From positions 3,038,001 to 3,102,000 of the forward strand of contig CM074695.1 in assembly GCA_037367355.1 (NCBI GenBank): DNA of 64,000 nucleotides. Reading direction: 5' to 3'. The notes beneath the pieces were generated by a model. That model was not told where the DNA came from. It saw nothing but the letters and a program-made list of their open reading frames with translations, and did not search any database. The stretch comes from Neoscytalidium dimidiatum. Taxonomy: Eukaryota > Ascomycota > Dothideomycetes > Botryosphaeriales > Botryosphaeriaceae. Position numbers and translations under genes: made by a program. Shown in pieces: positions 23,578-33,975 of the stretch. Numbering within the stretch: position 1 is the stretch's first letter; every line of letters starts with the position of its first letter.

Positions 23578-24102
23578 ACTGGAAATGCGAAAGGTCGTTT
23601 GTGAGCCGAGAGGAGGATGACTCGTCGTTCCGAGAAAAGCCTATTTAGGGAATAAGTTATGTAGACAAGCAGCTGTCCAATTATTATTGCCGGGAATATC
23701 TTCTTGTTTTCTCGGTTGCAGCTATCGTTGAAAGCGTCCTTTTACTTGGCCGAGTATCTCCGAGACGATTCGGGGTTAAACTAAGAGACATGACAGAAGA
23801 TGACTGCACACTTCACTCATATAGCACACTGAATTGGAGAACAGCCTATTATCCTAGCCACTTCTCACCAGGATGCTCCACTTAGCTCTGCCCCACCCCC
23901 CCATAGTATGATGCCAATCGAGAGTCATGTTGCTACATGTATTTCCTCTGGAGCAAGATTTCAGAAGTTCAAGCCGCCCGATCAGCAACGGCAATTTCTT
24001 CCATCTCCGGCGCTCCAACTTGATTCCTAAGCAATAGGCAACAGCAGCCAAAAAGGCCCGGCCTTCTTCGTCCAAGAGGATTTGGCTACTCTACCGGTTT
24101 CT
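23578..24102. other. Convergent 3' flanks
   Basis: 525 bp between the SDR stop and the stop of the minus-strand orphan. No gene supported; expected to hold both 3' UTRs. Confidence 0.5.
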
Positions 24103-25098
24103 TCACCAATCCAAGCCCCTCTTCCCATCCTCCCCGTGATCACCCTCCAGCCTCTCCTCCCTCCTCCCCTTTCCCCCTTGCGCCCACTCCTCCCACGCCA
24201 GAGCAGGCTTGTGTCCACCCTCCTCCGCCTTCTTCACGAAATCCCCCACCGTCGTCTGCCCCGCCCTCTTTCCCTTCCTTCCCCTTCCCTTCTTCTCCCA
24301 ATCATTCCCCTTCCCGCAATCGCCACCGCCGCCCCCTCTCAAGTGGCCAACAACCGCCCTCCCCTCATCCTCATCGCCATCATCGCCAAACCTCCCGCCC
24401 CCCCTCATCCACCCACCACCACCACCACTCCTCCTCGCCCTCCTCCCCACCCACGGCGGCATCGACATCGGCCCCGGCCCGAACCCAGGCCCAAACCTCC
24501 CGGGCGGCGGCATCGGCCCCGGCGACGGCAGAGGCACAGGCACAGGCCCCGGCGACGGTGGCGGCAGCAGCGGCGGCGGCGGCGGCGGACCGGGCCACCT
24601 CTGGCCTCCCCTCCGGAACGGCGGAGGAGGCAGGGGCGGCATCGGGTCGGGGCTGGGTTGATCGGAGCGGCCGGGCCCGTCCCAGAAGAAGCGTCGCCCG
24701 CCGCTGCCGCCGTCGTCGTCGTCGCTGAAGTAGTAGTAGTAATCATCGTCGTCGTCGTCGAAGCCGTGACCGTCGTCGTGGCCATGGCCGTGGCCGTGGC
24801 CGTTGTCGTCCGAGAAGTGGAAGCCCTGCTGGAAGACGCCTTCGTCCCACCATTCGTCGAAGCCGTCGTCGCGGAAGGCGCGGCGAGGGGGGCGAGGGGG
24901 CAAGGCCATGGGGTGGTGGTGGGGGTGGAAGAAGCCGCGGGGCATGGGGGATTTTCGGTGGCGGTGAGGTTTCTTGGTGGTAGTGGTTGTAGTGCAGGAG
25001 GCTCGGAAGACGCAGGAGGAAGGGCGGGCGTGGGATTTGGAAGAGGTGCGGTGATGCTTCTTTTTCTTTTTCTTGTTGAGGCGGAACAAGAGGCACAT
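24103..25098 (-). CDS. Low-complexity Gly/Pro/Asp/His-rich protein, function unknown
   Basis: Single-exon frame of 331 aa, not recognised. From the N-terminus: a Lys/His/Ser/Thr-basic region (residues 1-55), an acidic and aromatic segment with (GH)n and runs of Asp and Tyr (about 85-120), a long Pro/Gly/Arg region with polyproline (about 130-230), a Gly/Asp stretch, and a more ordinary C-terminal block (GQTTVGDFVKKAEEGG...ALAWEEWAQ) that could be a short conserved motif. No signal peptide or membrane segment. The minus strand just before the ATG is pyrimidine-rich like a fungal leader, which favours this strand over the equally long plus-strand frame. Probably disordered; it may be lineage-specific. 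Confidence 0.6.
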   Translation of the reverse strand: MCLLFRLNKKKKKKHHRTSSKSHARPSSCVFRASCTTTTTTKKPHRHRKSPMPRGFFHPHHHPMALPPRPPRRAFRDDGFDEWWDEGVFQQGFHFSDDNGHGHGHGHDDGHGFDDDDDDYYYYFSDDDDGGSGGRRFFWDGPGRSDQPSPDPMPPLPPPPFRRGGQRWPGPPPPPPLLPPPSPGPVPVPLPSPGPMPPPGRFGPGFGPGPMSMPPWVGRRARRSGGGGGWMRGGGRFGDDGDEDEGRAVVGHLRGGGGGDCGKGNDWEKKGRGRKGKRAGQTTVGDFVKKAEEGGHKPALAWEEWAQGGKGRREERLEGDHGEDGKRGLDW

Positions 25099-25406
25099 TG
25101 CAGTTCGGGTTGCTTGTTCTTCGGAGAGAGGGAGAAAGAGGAAGGATTTAAATGGAGAGCTGTATGGAGTGATGCGTTGAAAGGATGCTGGCTGGTGATT
25201 ATGGGAGGGCGAAGGCAGATGAATATCTGAACGTACACAACATTAAAACGATTGTACGAAAAGATGGTATCGAAAAGATATTGATGATCAATGCTGATGG
25301 TTTGTTTCCGATTCCTTGTTGCCAATGCAAAGTCATAGCTCGTTGCCTTATGAACCCACGTCACCTTCATGCTTATGCAAACAACCTCACTCACCTCTAT
25401 GCCCAA

Positions 25407-27764
25407 TCAAACCAAATCGAACCCATCATCCTCCTCAACCACCTCATTTGCGCTCGCGCCGAAATCCAACTTCATCAGCCACCTGTCCACACCACCTCCC
25501 TTCCACGGCTCAAATCCACCGATCGTCTCTCCATCGCCAAACAAACCTGTGCCAACTCTCTCCTTATCCAACTCTCTCAGTCTGCCAACTAGGCTGCGCA
25601 GATCACTGTCGACCCTCTTCCTCGACCGGTCAAGCTCCAGGAGGACATCTTTCTCTTCCTGTTCGTAGTTGGCCAGCGCATCTACGACGCCTTCATCGCG
25701 CTCTAGGTCAAGGTTGCGTTGGACAGTGCGTAGCCGATCGATGAAGGCAACCAGCTCATCAACATGAGTGAGGAATGAACGTAAAGCATGCGTATACGGG
25801 AGGTCCGTCAGCAGCAAAGCATAGGAGAGCGAACGCAGGAAGAGGCGATGAGCAGATGCAAGAACCTCAGGATCATGCAAGGCACGTGGAGGAGGGCGTG
25901 AGGAAGCTGCTGTCGCGGGTCGACTGAGCTGCTGGCTTTGTTTTAAGCTGTGCTGCGTTGGCGGTCGGGACAGCTCAGATTGATCTTCGTTGTCGGAATC
26001 GACTGGCGATGATGGGTGATCATCGTCGGATTTCGATCCAACAATCCAACGGCGGAAATGTTTCCAAGACTCTTGTACGACCTCGCCTCCAAAGTAGCCG
26101 ACGAACTCCGATAGGAGAAACACAGCAGCACCGCACGTCGCCCACACTTTCCGCATACTTACAGCGCGGGCGTTTGCTCTCTGCCTTCTTTTCTTGAGCT
26201 CGTTTGCTCCCCATGGGGAGTTGCTCAGAGGGGGGCCCATGGGGGTAGGATGTTCTCTCCTGATGCTGCTTTGCCTCCAAAGATCCGTCAGACGGAGATG
26301 CGCACGGCGGACAGCGAGAAGGTAGGCGTGGATAGTGGAATAACAATCGACTTCCGAAGGTGTAAGAAAGAGATCCAGAGGTGGCGAGACATCGAGGCTC
26401 AGCGAAGTGGGTATCGAAAGGAGAAGGTCATTGAAAACAACATTAGAAAGTTTTGGAAGAGCATCGGCACTCTCCTTCGCTCTACCAGGGGTGGATGGTC
26501 GTGTTGAAGTAGACTTGGATATTGAAATATGAACCAAGTTGCGCGCTAAATCCAAATTGTCGTCGCTCATTTCTTCGTCATTTATTAACGAGGCAAGTCT
26601 TGCCCAGGTGCGGGATAGTACGGCTGTAACTTCTCCCTCCTTCACTAGCATTGTCTGAACTCCCCGACCAGATTTGCTCTGATTTGGTCTCCGGTAGCGT
26701 GAACGGATGCGCTCATCGGACTCTTCAATGAGGGCAACAGCAAACTCACCACGGCCCAGAAGGAAGAATTCTTGCAACAGTGAGAGTATTTGTAGAATCT
26801 TAGGTAGAGGTAGAAGTTGCTGCAAAGTGTTCCGCGACAGAGAAAGCCGGATGGCCGAGATCGCTTCGGAAAGAGAAGCAGTAGAAATAGGGACTTGGAG
26901 GTCGGACAAGTAGCGAAGATGTATTGGAAGAAGCTCGAGTTCGGATGTCTTTGGTTCCATAGGCGAGACTCCCGTAGCTCCGCGGTTCCGGATCTGGTCG
27001 AGAGAGCGGCCGATAAATAGGATGGAGGAAGCAGTTCGGGACGGAACGAATTTTGGCAAGAGTTTGCTGTTTGAGATGTAGTCGACTATGCCGTCCTCGT
27101 CCTTAACCTGTTCGACAAAGAAATCATTCACCCCATGGGTCGGCAATCTCCCATAAAGCACCCAGGTCGATAGCTGCCGTAGCCACGCTGTCTCCGCGAC
27201 CTTGCTCAAATCCAGCGCTGCAGCTTCGACGTCCGGATAGCCCGTCTGCGTCTCCTGCCTAAGCTTATCGATCAGACCAGCACCAGTACAAGCATCAGAG
27301 CCTCTGCTGCTGGCATTGATCACGCCTCCCTTGGGGAGCATGAAGCATGCTATATCCCAGTACCACTCCATGCGCCTCGTCCACTCGTCGAATTCAGCGA
27401 CCACACCTGCGAGTGGCACAATGTTATATGCGCCCACGATGCTGGCATCTTGCTTTAGAATCCTAGCCTCTACATCTAAAATCTTCTGCTGGAATTTCGC
27501 TAGGTGCGTGGAAATAATAGCGGTGGCGGCGGCGCGGCAGATGGTTGACGGATGCGACGATGCGATTGTCTCAGCATGAGCTCGAATGGAACGATGTAGC
27601 CGGGCAAGGCGTGCGACAGAAGAGAGCAGCTCGGCTTCCGGAGGCGACAGGAGCGGGAGGGAAGCGGGTGTTATCTGGCCGCCGGCGGCACCGGAGTCCG
27701 GTTTCGCGGCATCGAAGAGCGAGGACGGATGACCCGAGAGAGAAAGGAGGATTTCGTGGAGCAT
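25407..27764 (-). CDS. Gamma-tubulin complex component 4 (GCP4-like)
   Basis: Single-exon frame, 785 aa. The N-terminus (MLHEILLSLSGHPSSLF) matches the highly conserved start of GCP4. The GIP1 motif region follows (residues 90-330: ILDVEARIL, GVVAEFDEWTRRMEWYWDI) and then the GCP C-terminal domain (about 420-780), including HFRRWIVGS, FLRSLSYALLLTD and FLTHVDELVAFIDRL. GCPs nucleate microtubules as part of the gamma-tubulin ring complex at spindle pole bodies; GCP4 is the smallest of the family, and this length fits. The start codon is the ATG at 27764. The leader appears to contain a small upstream ORF and possibly an intron. Confidence 0.85.
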   Translation of the reverse strand: MLHEILLSLSGHPSSLFDAAKPDSGAAGGQITPASLPLLSPPEAELLSSVARLARLHRSIRAHAETIASSHPSTICRAAATAIISTHLAKFQQKILDVEARILKQDASIVGAYNIVPLAGVVAEFDEWTRRMEWYWDIACFMLPKGGVINASSRGSDACTGAGLIDKLRQETQTGYPDVEAAALDLSKVAETAWLRQLSTWVLYGRLPTHGVNDFFVEQVKDEDGIVDYISNSKLLPKFVPSRTASSILFIGRSLDQIRNRGATGVSPMEPKTSELELLPIHLRYLSDLQVPISTASLSEAISAIRLSLSRNTLQQLLPLPKILQILSLLQEFFLLGRGEFAVALIEESDERIRSRYRRPNQSKSGRGVQTMLVKEGEVTAVLSRTWARLASLINDEEMSDDNLDLARNLVHISISKSTSTRPSTPGRAKESADALPKLSNVVFNDLLLSIPTSLSLDVSPPLDLFLTPSEVDCYSTIHAYLLAVRRAHLRLTDLWRQSSIRREHPTPMGPPLSNSPWGANELKKRRQRANARAVSMRKVWATCGAAVFLLSEFVGYFGGEVVQESWKHFRRWIVGSKSDDDHPSSPVDSDNEDQSELSRPPTQHSLKQSQQLSRPATAASSRPPPRALHDPEVLASAHRLFLRSLSYALLLTDLPYTHALRSFLTHVDELVAFIDRLRTVQRNLDLERDEGVVDALANYEQEEKDVLLELDRSRKRVDSDLRSLVGRLRELDKERVGTGLFGDGETIGGFEPWKGGGVDRWLMKLDFGASANEVVEEDDGFDLV

Positions 27765-28767
27765 GGTCGCGCGGGCGGGAGCTCGGTGTTGTGCTCACTG
27801 CGGGCAGGCGGAAAGGTCAGCAGAATGATTTGCGCAGGGATGGTGGGCGCGTCAAGCAGAGACGTTGGGTAGCACGGTGTTCGAGCGCTGTCTTACTAGA
27901 AGTCGAAGTGGATGGGCGGGCTGAAGAAGCGGTCGTTGAGGTATGCGATCAGAGTGTTGAGCAGCTCATAGCGACACATCGAATCGTCGGGGAGCGACGG
28001 GGTGCACGGAAGCTTGATTAATTGTCTGGCGGGCCGCCTATGGTGTTGAGCTTGGGGCGACGCGCCGACGCGCGACGAGATGGGCAGATGGCGCGGGGAA
28101 GGAAATCGCAGCCGAGCCCGACGTTGATCCACTGCCGGAGATGCACCGTTCCAAAAGGGGCAAGTCTACCGCATGGTCGGACATCTATTGCAAGATTGCA
28201 CGTCGTGAGCACTGTGCCCGCCGCTTCCCGGCCCGTCACTCATCGAATCGCGTTGTGCTGCCTTCCCATCTCTTCAATTCCTCCCGCCCAGCCAGCCATC
28301 TCGCCGAATTAAATCCTGTCAATATTACGCCACGCAAGGAGCTCCGCTCCAAGTTCGGGGCAACCTCCGCACGCATCATCCCCGCGATGCTCTTAGGCGA
28401 CCACCATGACACCGCTGATAGGAAGAATCCTCTGCAATCCAACAGAACAGGCAAGTCGGCGCCTCTCCGCACCGTCAACTTCCAACGTAGGGACCTGAAA
28501 TCGATTTGGAATGCATCTCTCGGCACGCGTGAGGCGCACGATGAGCACGTTTTGAGCATGTTCAGGCAACGTTACGCTCCCGTCTCAACGGTGACCGTTT
28601 GAAACAAGTAAGCAAACTCACATGGCTGACTACGACTCCCCCAGCTAAGAACGCCGACGGGTGCTATCTCCGGTACTGCCGGAGAAGGATGTGTCTGATG
28701 CTTTTCCAATAACGATGGTAACCTCCCATACTTTAATCCAAATCCGAATGCAAGCTCCCGGCGTGTT
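27765..28767. other. Spacer upstream of GCP4
   Basis: 1 kb carrying the GCP4 leader/promoter and the 3' flank of TYW1. A short minus-strand ORF at 27979-27896 is listed separately. A plus-strand frame at 28141-28602 has no recognisable content and is not called. Confidence 0.5.
27896..27979 (-). CDS. Possible 27-aa upstream ORF or terminal exon ahead of GCP4
   Basis: On the minus strand an ATG opens MCRYELLNTLIAYLNDRFFS... and closes after 27 codons with TAG. The TAG is followed at once by TAAGA, so a GTAAGA donor overlaps the stop; a CCGCAG acceptor follows about 110 nt later, just before the GCP4 leader. The sequence is protein-like (amphipathic, aromatic-rich) rather than random. It could be a regulatory uORF in a spliced GCP4 leader or the end of a small uncalled gene. 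Not recognised. Confidence 0.3.
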   Translation of the reverse strand: MCRYELLNTLIAYLNDRFFSPPIHFDF

Positions 28768-31208
28768 CTAAATTTCAACCAACTTTTTGGTCGTCTCCTC
28801 CACAGCCTTGTCCTTGTTCTTCCCTTTCCTGTACACCCTCTCGTCTTCCGGATTGAAACCACCGTTGCCCCAGAGCGCCCATTCCGGAGTAGGCTCGCCC
28901 ATGTAGTCCTCCGGCTTGAAATCCTCTCCGCTCTCTAGCAACTCAAAGAAGCGATCATAATCAATGAGGGTGCACCACTTCCATTCGCCATCGACCAGCT
29001 TCCGGAATCGCGTGCTTGCCAACAATGCGCAGCAACTGTGGGCATGTTCGGCAGCAATGCCATACTCTAGGCCGCGGTCGTTAAGCTCCTTATTCAATGC
29101 CTCGACAAACTCCTGGACCTCGGCATAGAAGGGTACATTTTGCATCGTCAGCCCTGCAGCAGCAGAAGTTGCCGTACCGCAGTACGTTACACCCTTGATC
29201 TCGACGAAGCAAGGAAGACCACGCGCGACCAAGTCGGCATATCCTGCTATTTCATCTGCCATGTTGAAGCCCTTGACGAGGGTCAGGCGGAATACTGTCC
29301 GCTGCTGGAAGCGCTTTTCACGCAGGATGTCCAGGCATGCGCAGAAACGCTCCCAGAAATCGCGGTTGAGCGGACGATCAACCTTGCGGAGTGATTCTTT
29401 GTTCGATGCGTCGATCGAAACGTAAAGTTGCGTGACAGGCTTCAGTGTGGCGAGTTGGGCCGGGTGCTGCGCGTTGCAGACAAGGAAGGATGAAATATGC
29501 TCCTTGTGAAGCAGAGCAGTGAACTCGTTAATGTAGGGGTAGAATATGGGTTCGCCCACGAGACTGAGCGCACAGTGCCTGATACGCATAGCCTCCGCAA
29601 AGCGCTCGGCACGAACGCCAGGGACACCACGCATCATCTTGATCTTCTTATAGTGTCCCTCCTTGACACCCTCGAAGATCTTCTCCGGCGGATCCACCAC
29701 CCATCGCCAGGTTGTTCCGACGGGATTGGTACCATGACGCCAACAGAAAACGCATTTGTTACTGCATGATAGGGAGGGCGTGGTCTCCATGCAAAGATGA
29801 GACCTGATGCCGTAGAAAGAAAATTTGTAGCATGACCCGCGGCCACGAAGTGCTGATTTCGTCCATCGACAGATTTTGACGCCAGAGTGAGAACCGACGA
29901 TGGTGTAACCCTGCTTCGTTAGGGCTGAGTAAGTAGGTGAAGACGTGGGCACCATTTCCTTCGGTACTGAAGACACCACGGCCTTGGACGTCTTCTTGTA
30001 TGTTGTGAAGTCAACTTCCATGGGTTCATCCGGATCCGATTCGGTTTTAACCATCTTTCCCAGGTCCTCAACATCGTCCAAATTCGATTTGGCCTTCGTC
30101 CTCCGGGCTTTGACGGGCTGGGTAATTTCCGCCTCGACATCCTCCTCGTCGATATCCTCTTCATCGCTCTCCACTGCATCGCCACTTCCAGGCACCCCTT
30201 CTCCAAGTCCTTTACCTGCACAGATGTCAACCAAAATCTCCTGCACGCCCAATCGCCATTCTTTCAGGCGCATCTGTGCATCGCTCTTGACATCTCCAAT
30301 GCCAAGAGGGTATGCTCGCTGTCTACCAGTGAGCTTGGCTAACCACTTGTCTACGTCTTTTCCTTGCGAGCAAAATCCCTCTTCCTCAGTCGGCCAACCT
30401 TCCCTATCACCAAAGCCAAACACAGAGTATCCCAATATGCCAGATAGCGGTGCCGTGTCGATGCGGAAATCGTGATGAGTCTCCTGCAGATGTTCCAAAA
30501 AGTTGTCAAGCGTAGTGTCGATGTTGTACGTCGGAAGGAGGACGAGGTAGAAATATTTCGTGTTTTTATCGCCTTTTGGCGCAGAGATGAAGTAGTCGTC
30601 ATAGTCAATGTACGATAGGTCGTGAATCTGCGGCTTGAGAGGGCGCGGTGTCGATTCTGTTTCGAGAGCATCAATCCATAGGCCCAAATCCTCCACCAGC
30701 TTGTTCGCCGCAGCCTCAGTCGTTCCACCAAGGGAGGAGAAGAAAACCAGCGGCTGAACCTTGTCGCGCGCGGCGTCGAAGCTGGATGCGCGCTTTGCCG
30801 CCTGGCGCTGGACTTTGCTCCCGGTAACCTTCTTGGGGCCTGGCTTAGGGCGCACCAATGGCTGCTCCGCTATTGTAATATCCTCGACGTGGTCGTCCTC
30901 CAAGGGCTTCGTGGGTTTCTCGGTGATAGCGGGGATGTTCTCGGGTTTTTCCCACGGAGCAGCAATCTCTTCCACTTTGGAGGTCGGAGAGCCGGGGATG
31001 GGCGAGGCGGTGAGTTTCTCACGAGGCTGGCGAAGACACTGAACGATGCGGGCGAGCGCGATCATCGCGCAGACCGTCAACAGGAGCGGAACACGCGAAG
31101 TGTGCCATAATGCCAGCAAATCTGATCACGTTAGCATTTGACGGACTCCAGCAGTTTGGCCGCGTACTCACCGGTTGACACGGCCTGCACCGTGTCGCTG
31201 GAGGCCAT
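28768..31208 (-). CDS. TYW1: tRNA wybutosine-synthesizing protein 1 (radical SAM/flavodoxin)
   Basis: Two exons: 31208-31172 and 31121-28768 (796 aa). The 50-nt intron has GTGAGT, a GCTAAC branch and GATCAG; the join gives MASSDTVQAVSTDLLALWHTS. Residues 15-40 hold a hydrophobic membrane segment. A flavodoxin-like domain covers about 135-310 (FFSSLGGTTEAAA, FGFGDREGWP). An acidic linker follows, then the radical SAM domain with CSNKCVFCWRHG (Cys465, Cys469, Cys472) and the TYW1 C-terminal block (AAEHAHSCCALLAS). The enzyme builds the tricyclic imidazopurine of wybutosine by condensing pyruvate with N1-methylguanosine-37 of tRNA-Phe. It is divergent from the PQ-loop gene over 284 bp. Confidence 0.95.
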
Positions 31209-31492
31209 TGTGGACTTGTTGGTTGAACGACTGCAAGCGCTGTCAAATTCAAATTGCGGCGGCCGCGGTTCGTGGAGTTTCACGACGTTCCCCGCGGCCG
31301 CCGAGTCAGGGCGTCCGCTAATGACGCACGGCACGAGTAGCAGATTACGGCGCTGTGGCGCGCGCGTACCTGGGGCCGGGGGCAGCTTGAGCTTGGACAA
31401 CGCAACTGTCACCTGCCACCAGCTACTCTCCCCCTACGCCATGCCAACTCAACAGGGTGCTGGCTGATTCTCTTTCAACTCCACCCTCAGCC

Positions 31493-32538
31493 ATGGACGT
31501 CCTGAGCGAGCGCTGCGAGAAGCTCGCTCATCCCAACATTGGCAACTTCGCCGTCTCCGTGTACGCGCCACATTCCGCCCGCCCCGCCCGTTGTTGCTAA
31601 CAGCTCTGCAAGCTTCATCCTCGTCGGCATCCTCGTTTCATATCTCCCCCAGCATGCGAAAATCATACTCCGCCGCACGTCGGAAGGCCTCTCGCCTTGG
31701 TTTGTGTTGCTAGGGACCACATCCGGCACATGTGCCATCGCGAACATCCTCGTCCTACCTCGGAGCCGTGAAGATATCGGCTGCTGCGATGAGATTGATG
31801 GCTTTGCCTGCGGTGCTGCACTATTGGGTATCGCCCAGGTGGGAGTGCAGTGGAGCTGTTTCTTCTTGATGTAGGAGCCATCATCGAAAAAAGGAGGCCT
31901 GGAGATAGCTGACGGTTCATAGCATGCTCCTCTTCCTCGTCTTCTTTCCACGCGAAGATACCACTATCCACGAAGAGGAAGGGGAAGAGCACCACGCTCG
32001 ATACACATTCCAGCAGGCGCTCCTAGTCGTCGGCCTCTCCATCGCTCACTTCTTCGTTGTCTTCCTGGTTTCCGTCATCCTTCTCGCCCGCTTCCCACAC
32101 AAGCTTCAGCTATGGGCTAACATCCTGGGCCTAATGGCGACCTGCCTCGCCTCTATACAATATATTCCACAGATATACACGACATGGAGGCTACAACATG
32201 TATATAGTTTGAGCATTCCGATGATGCTCATCCAGACGCCAGGGAGCTTTGTGTTTGCCACCAGTCTGGCGGTCCGGCTCGGAGCATCTGGTTGGAGTGC
32301 TTGGGGCGTCTATATTGTGACTGGCTGTTTACAGGGCGTTCTGTTGGGAATGGGCATCTACTTTTGGCTCAGAGATAGGAAAGAGCAGAAGGCGCATGCC
32401 TCCGGTTCTCCAGGTCACGTAAGTCTTCTACATCCAATGCTTCAAGAGAGATTGCGACTAATTCCGAGGTTTCAGGCAAATGGCGCGAGTGAGCGCACGC
32501 CATTGTTGCATGAAAATGGAGAAACCACACGTGAGTAG
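31493..32538 (+). CDS. PQ-loop repeat membrane protein
   Basis: Four exons: 31493-31560, 31613-31870, 31923-32418 and 32476-32538 (294 aa). Introns are 52, 52 and 57 nt with good donors and CTAAC/CTGAC/CTAAT branches. Seven hydrophobic segments are expected. Two PQ motifs are present: SYLPQ (Pro35-Gln36) and QYIPQIYTTW in the second half, each next to a Ser/Arg loop (RRTSEGLSPWFVLLG). PQ-loop proteins are vacuolar/lysosomal amino acid transporters or Golgi/endosomal proteins; this one resembles the ascomycete branch without a fixed name. The third intron is a multiple of three and lacks stops, so an isoform retaining it would add 19 residues near the cytosolic tail. Confidence 0.88.
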
Positions 32539-33975
32539 ATAGCCAAGGACTTGTAGCATTATAGACAACACCTCTCAACACAATCTCGGACTTGGTGACT
32601 CGAGTTGCTGAGACCCGAGAGGTGGGAAGCACACGCAGCCAAGCACCCGATAAATGCAATGACAAAACCTCATGTACAGCTTCTCAGAGCTTCCCAAGTC
32701 TTGAATCTATTTTGAAAAGGTGCCAAATCACAGTATATTCCGTACAGACAGGGATGGTGAGACTGCAGGAATCTGCTCTGCTAATATCTTCGATAGTCTA
32801 CAGCTCCTGTGAAATTATAGACAAATCAGGGTTCCACACACCCTGTTCCATGATTTAAGCTCAATTTATGAGCCTTGAGAGCCACTTGCTAAGATGAATC
32901 AGATTTTAATAAGATGCCCCGGCCGGAGGTCCTAGCCGATCCTAATCCCCGGCCCGACAGCACGTTTGTGCCTAGGAAACGTAGTGCATGCTTCTTGAAC
33001 AGGGAACCGAGGAGTTGCGAGAGCTCATGGCAGATACAGATATTACAGTGCGCGGGTTTTGGAGGGGGCTTGAGGGCGGGGATGAACTCACCTTCTCTTT
33101 CCACGAAGGAGGTGTCAATTCAACGGATGGGCTTTGGTCCAGTATGCGCTAATTGAACGAATAAAAATTTAGATAGAGTTAAGCGCATGTTCTTGATTCA
33201 AGCAGGTTGCGTTGTTGGGCTTGGTGGGCGTCGGCAGCAAGCTCGCCGAAGGATAGAGAGAGATCTCAGGTTGGAACATGGGGAGATTTCAAAGTGCGAA
33301 GGCCGGATGCGTCTACGTTACAGGCTTTGGATATTCCGTACTTGTAGAAGCAGTAAGCGCATTTCGTGAAGTTGGGACGCGTCTGTCGCGCGACTACGTT
33401 TGAAGTGAGCTTCTTGCGCCTGTCCTCTTACTCAACCAATAACGTCATCATTGACGTGAACATACACAACACGCAGCACAAAATTGCTGAAATTTGGAAA
33501 ACCTGCAGCCTGTGAGTCTACAACAAGCAGCAGAGAGAGATAAGGGAGCAGTAAAAATAAATAGCCTTCAAAATAGCAAAACTGTAACGCCCGAGCTCCA
33601 GGGTCGCACAGAACAGACTCTTGTAAGGGCCGTCTGTTTTGAGACCACACTATCAACAGCTCGAATTCGAACACGCGTCCTTACCCCGCGGCTCTGCCTT
33701 TTCAGGTGCTATTAGGGAACCTAGACACTCTCAGCTAGGATCATCATTACCCTCGACCATGCGGCCTAGGAATTGAGTGTTGATAGCATGTACTGGAGGA
33801 TCTGCACTTTACACCTTATATGTCGCAGATTCGCTAAACCGCCAGTAGGCAAGTTCTATTTCTCTACGGGGTCTATGGGATCTTCCCACGGCCAAAATTC
33901 TTTGGAACTCGGTCTATCATAACACCGCAAACGCCTTCCGCGCACCCCTACGCTCCACACACGGACGAGCCCACC
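32539..33975. other. Convergent spacer
   Basis: 1.44 kb between the PQ-loop and DUR3 stop codons. No supported gene. An inverted pair of ACGTCA/TGACGT half sites with a 4-nt gap lies at about 33441-33456. A GTTCGAATTC-like string near 33660-33676 has no tRNA fold around it. Confidence 0.5.

Noticed and set aside
24082..25230. 382-codon plus-strand frame opposite the Gly/Pro-rich orphan.
   Set aside because: Consists of Pro/Arg/Val/Ala runs, extends into the promoter side of the minus-strand gene, and lacks a leader; the minus frame has the better start context.
28141..28602. 153-codon plus-strand frame between GCP4 and TYW1.
   Set aside because: No recognisable domain or typical codon pattern, and it overlaps the expected TYW1 3' flank.
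33650..33730. GTTCGAATTC string resembling a tRNA B box on the minus strand.
   Set aside because: No T-stem pairing, no A box at the proper distance and no cloverleaf.
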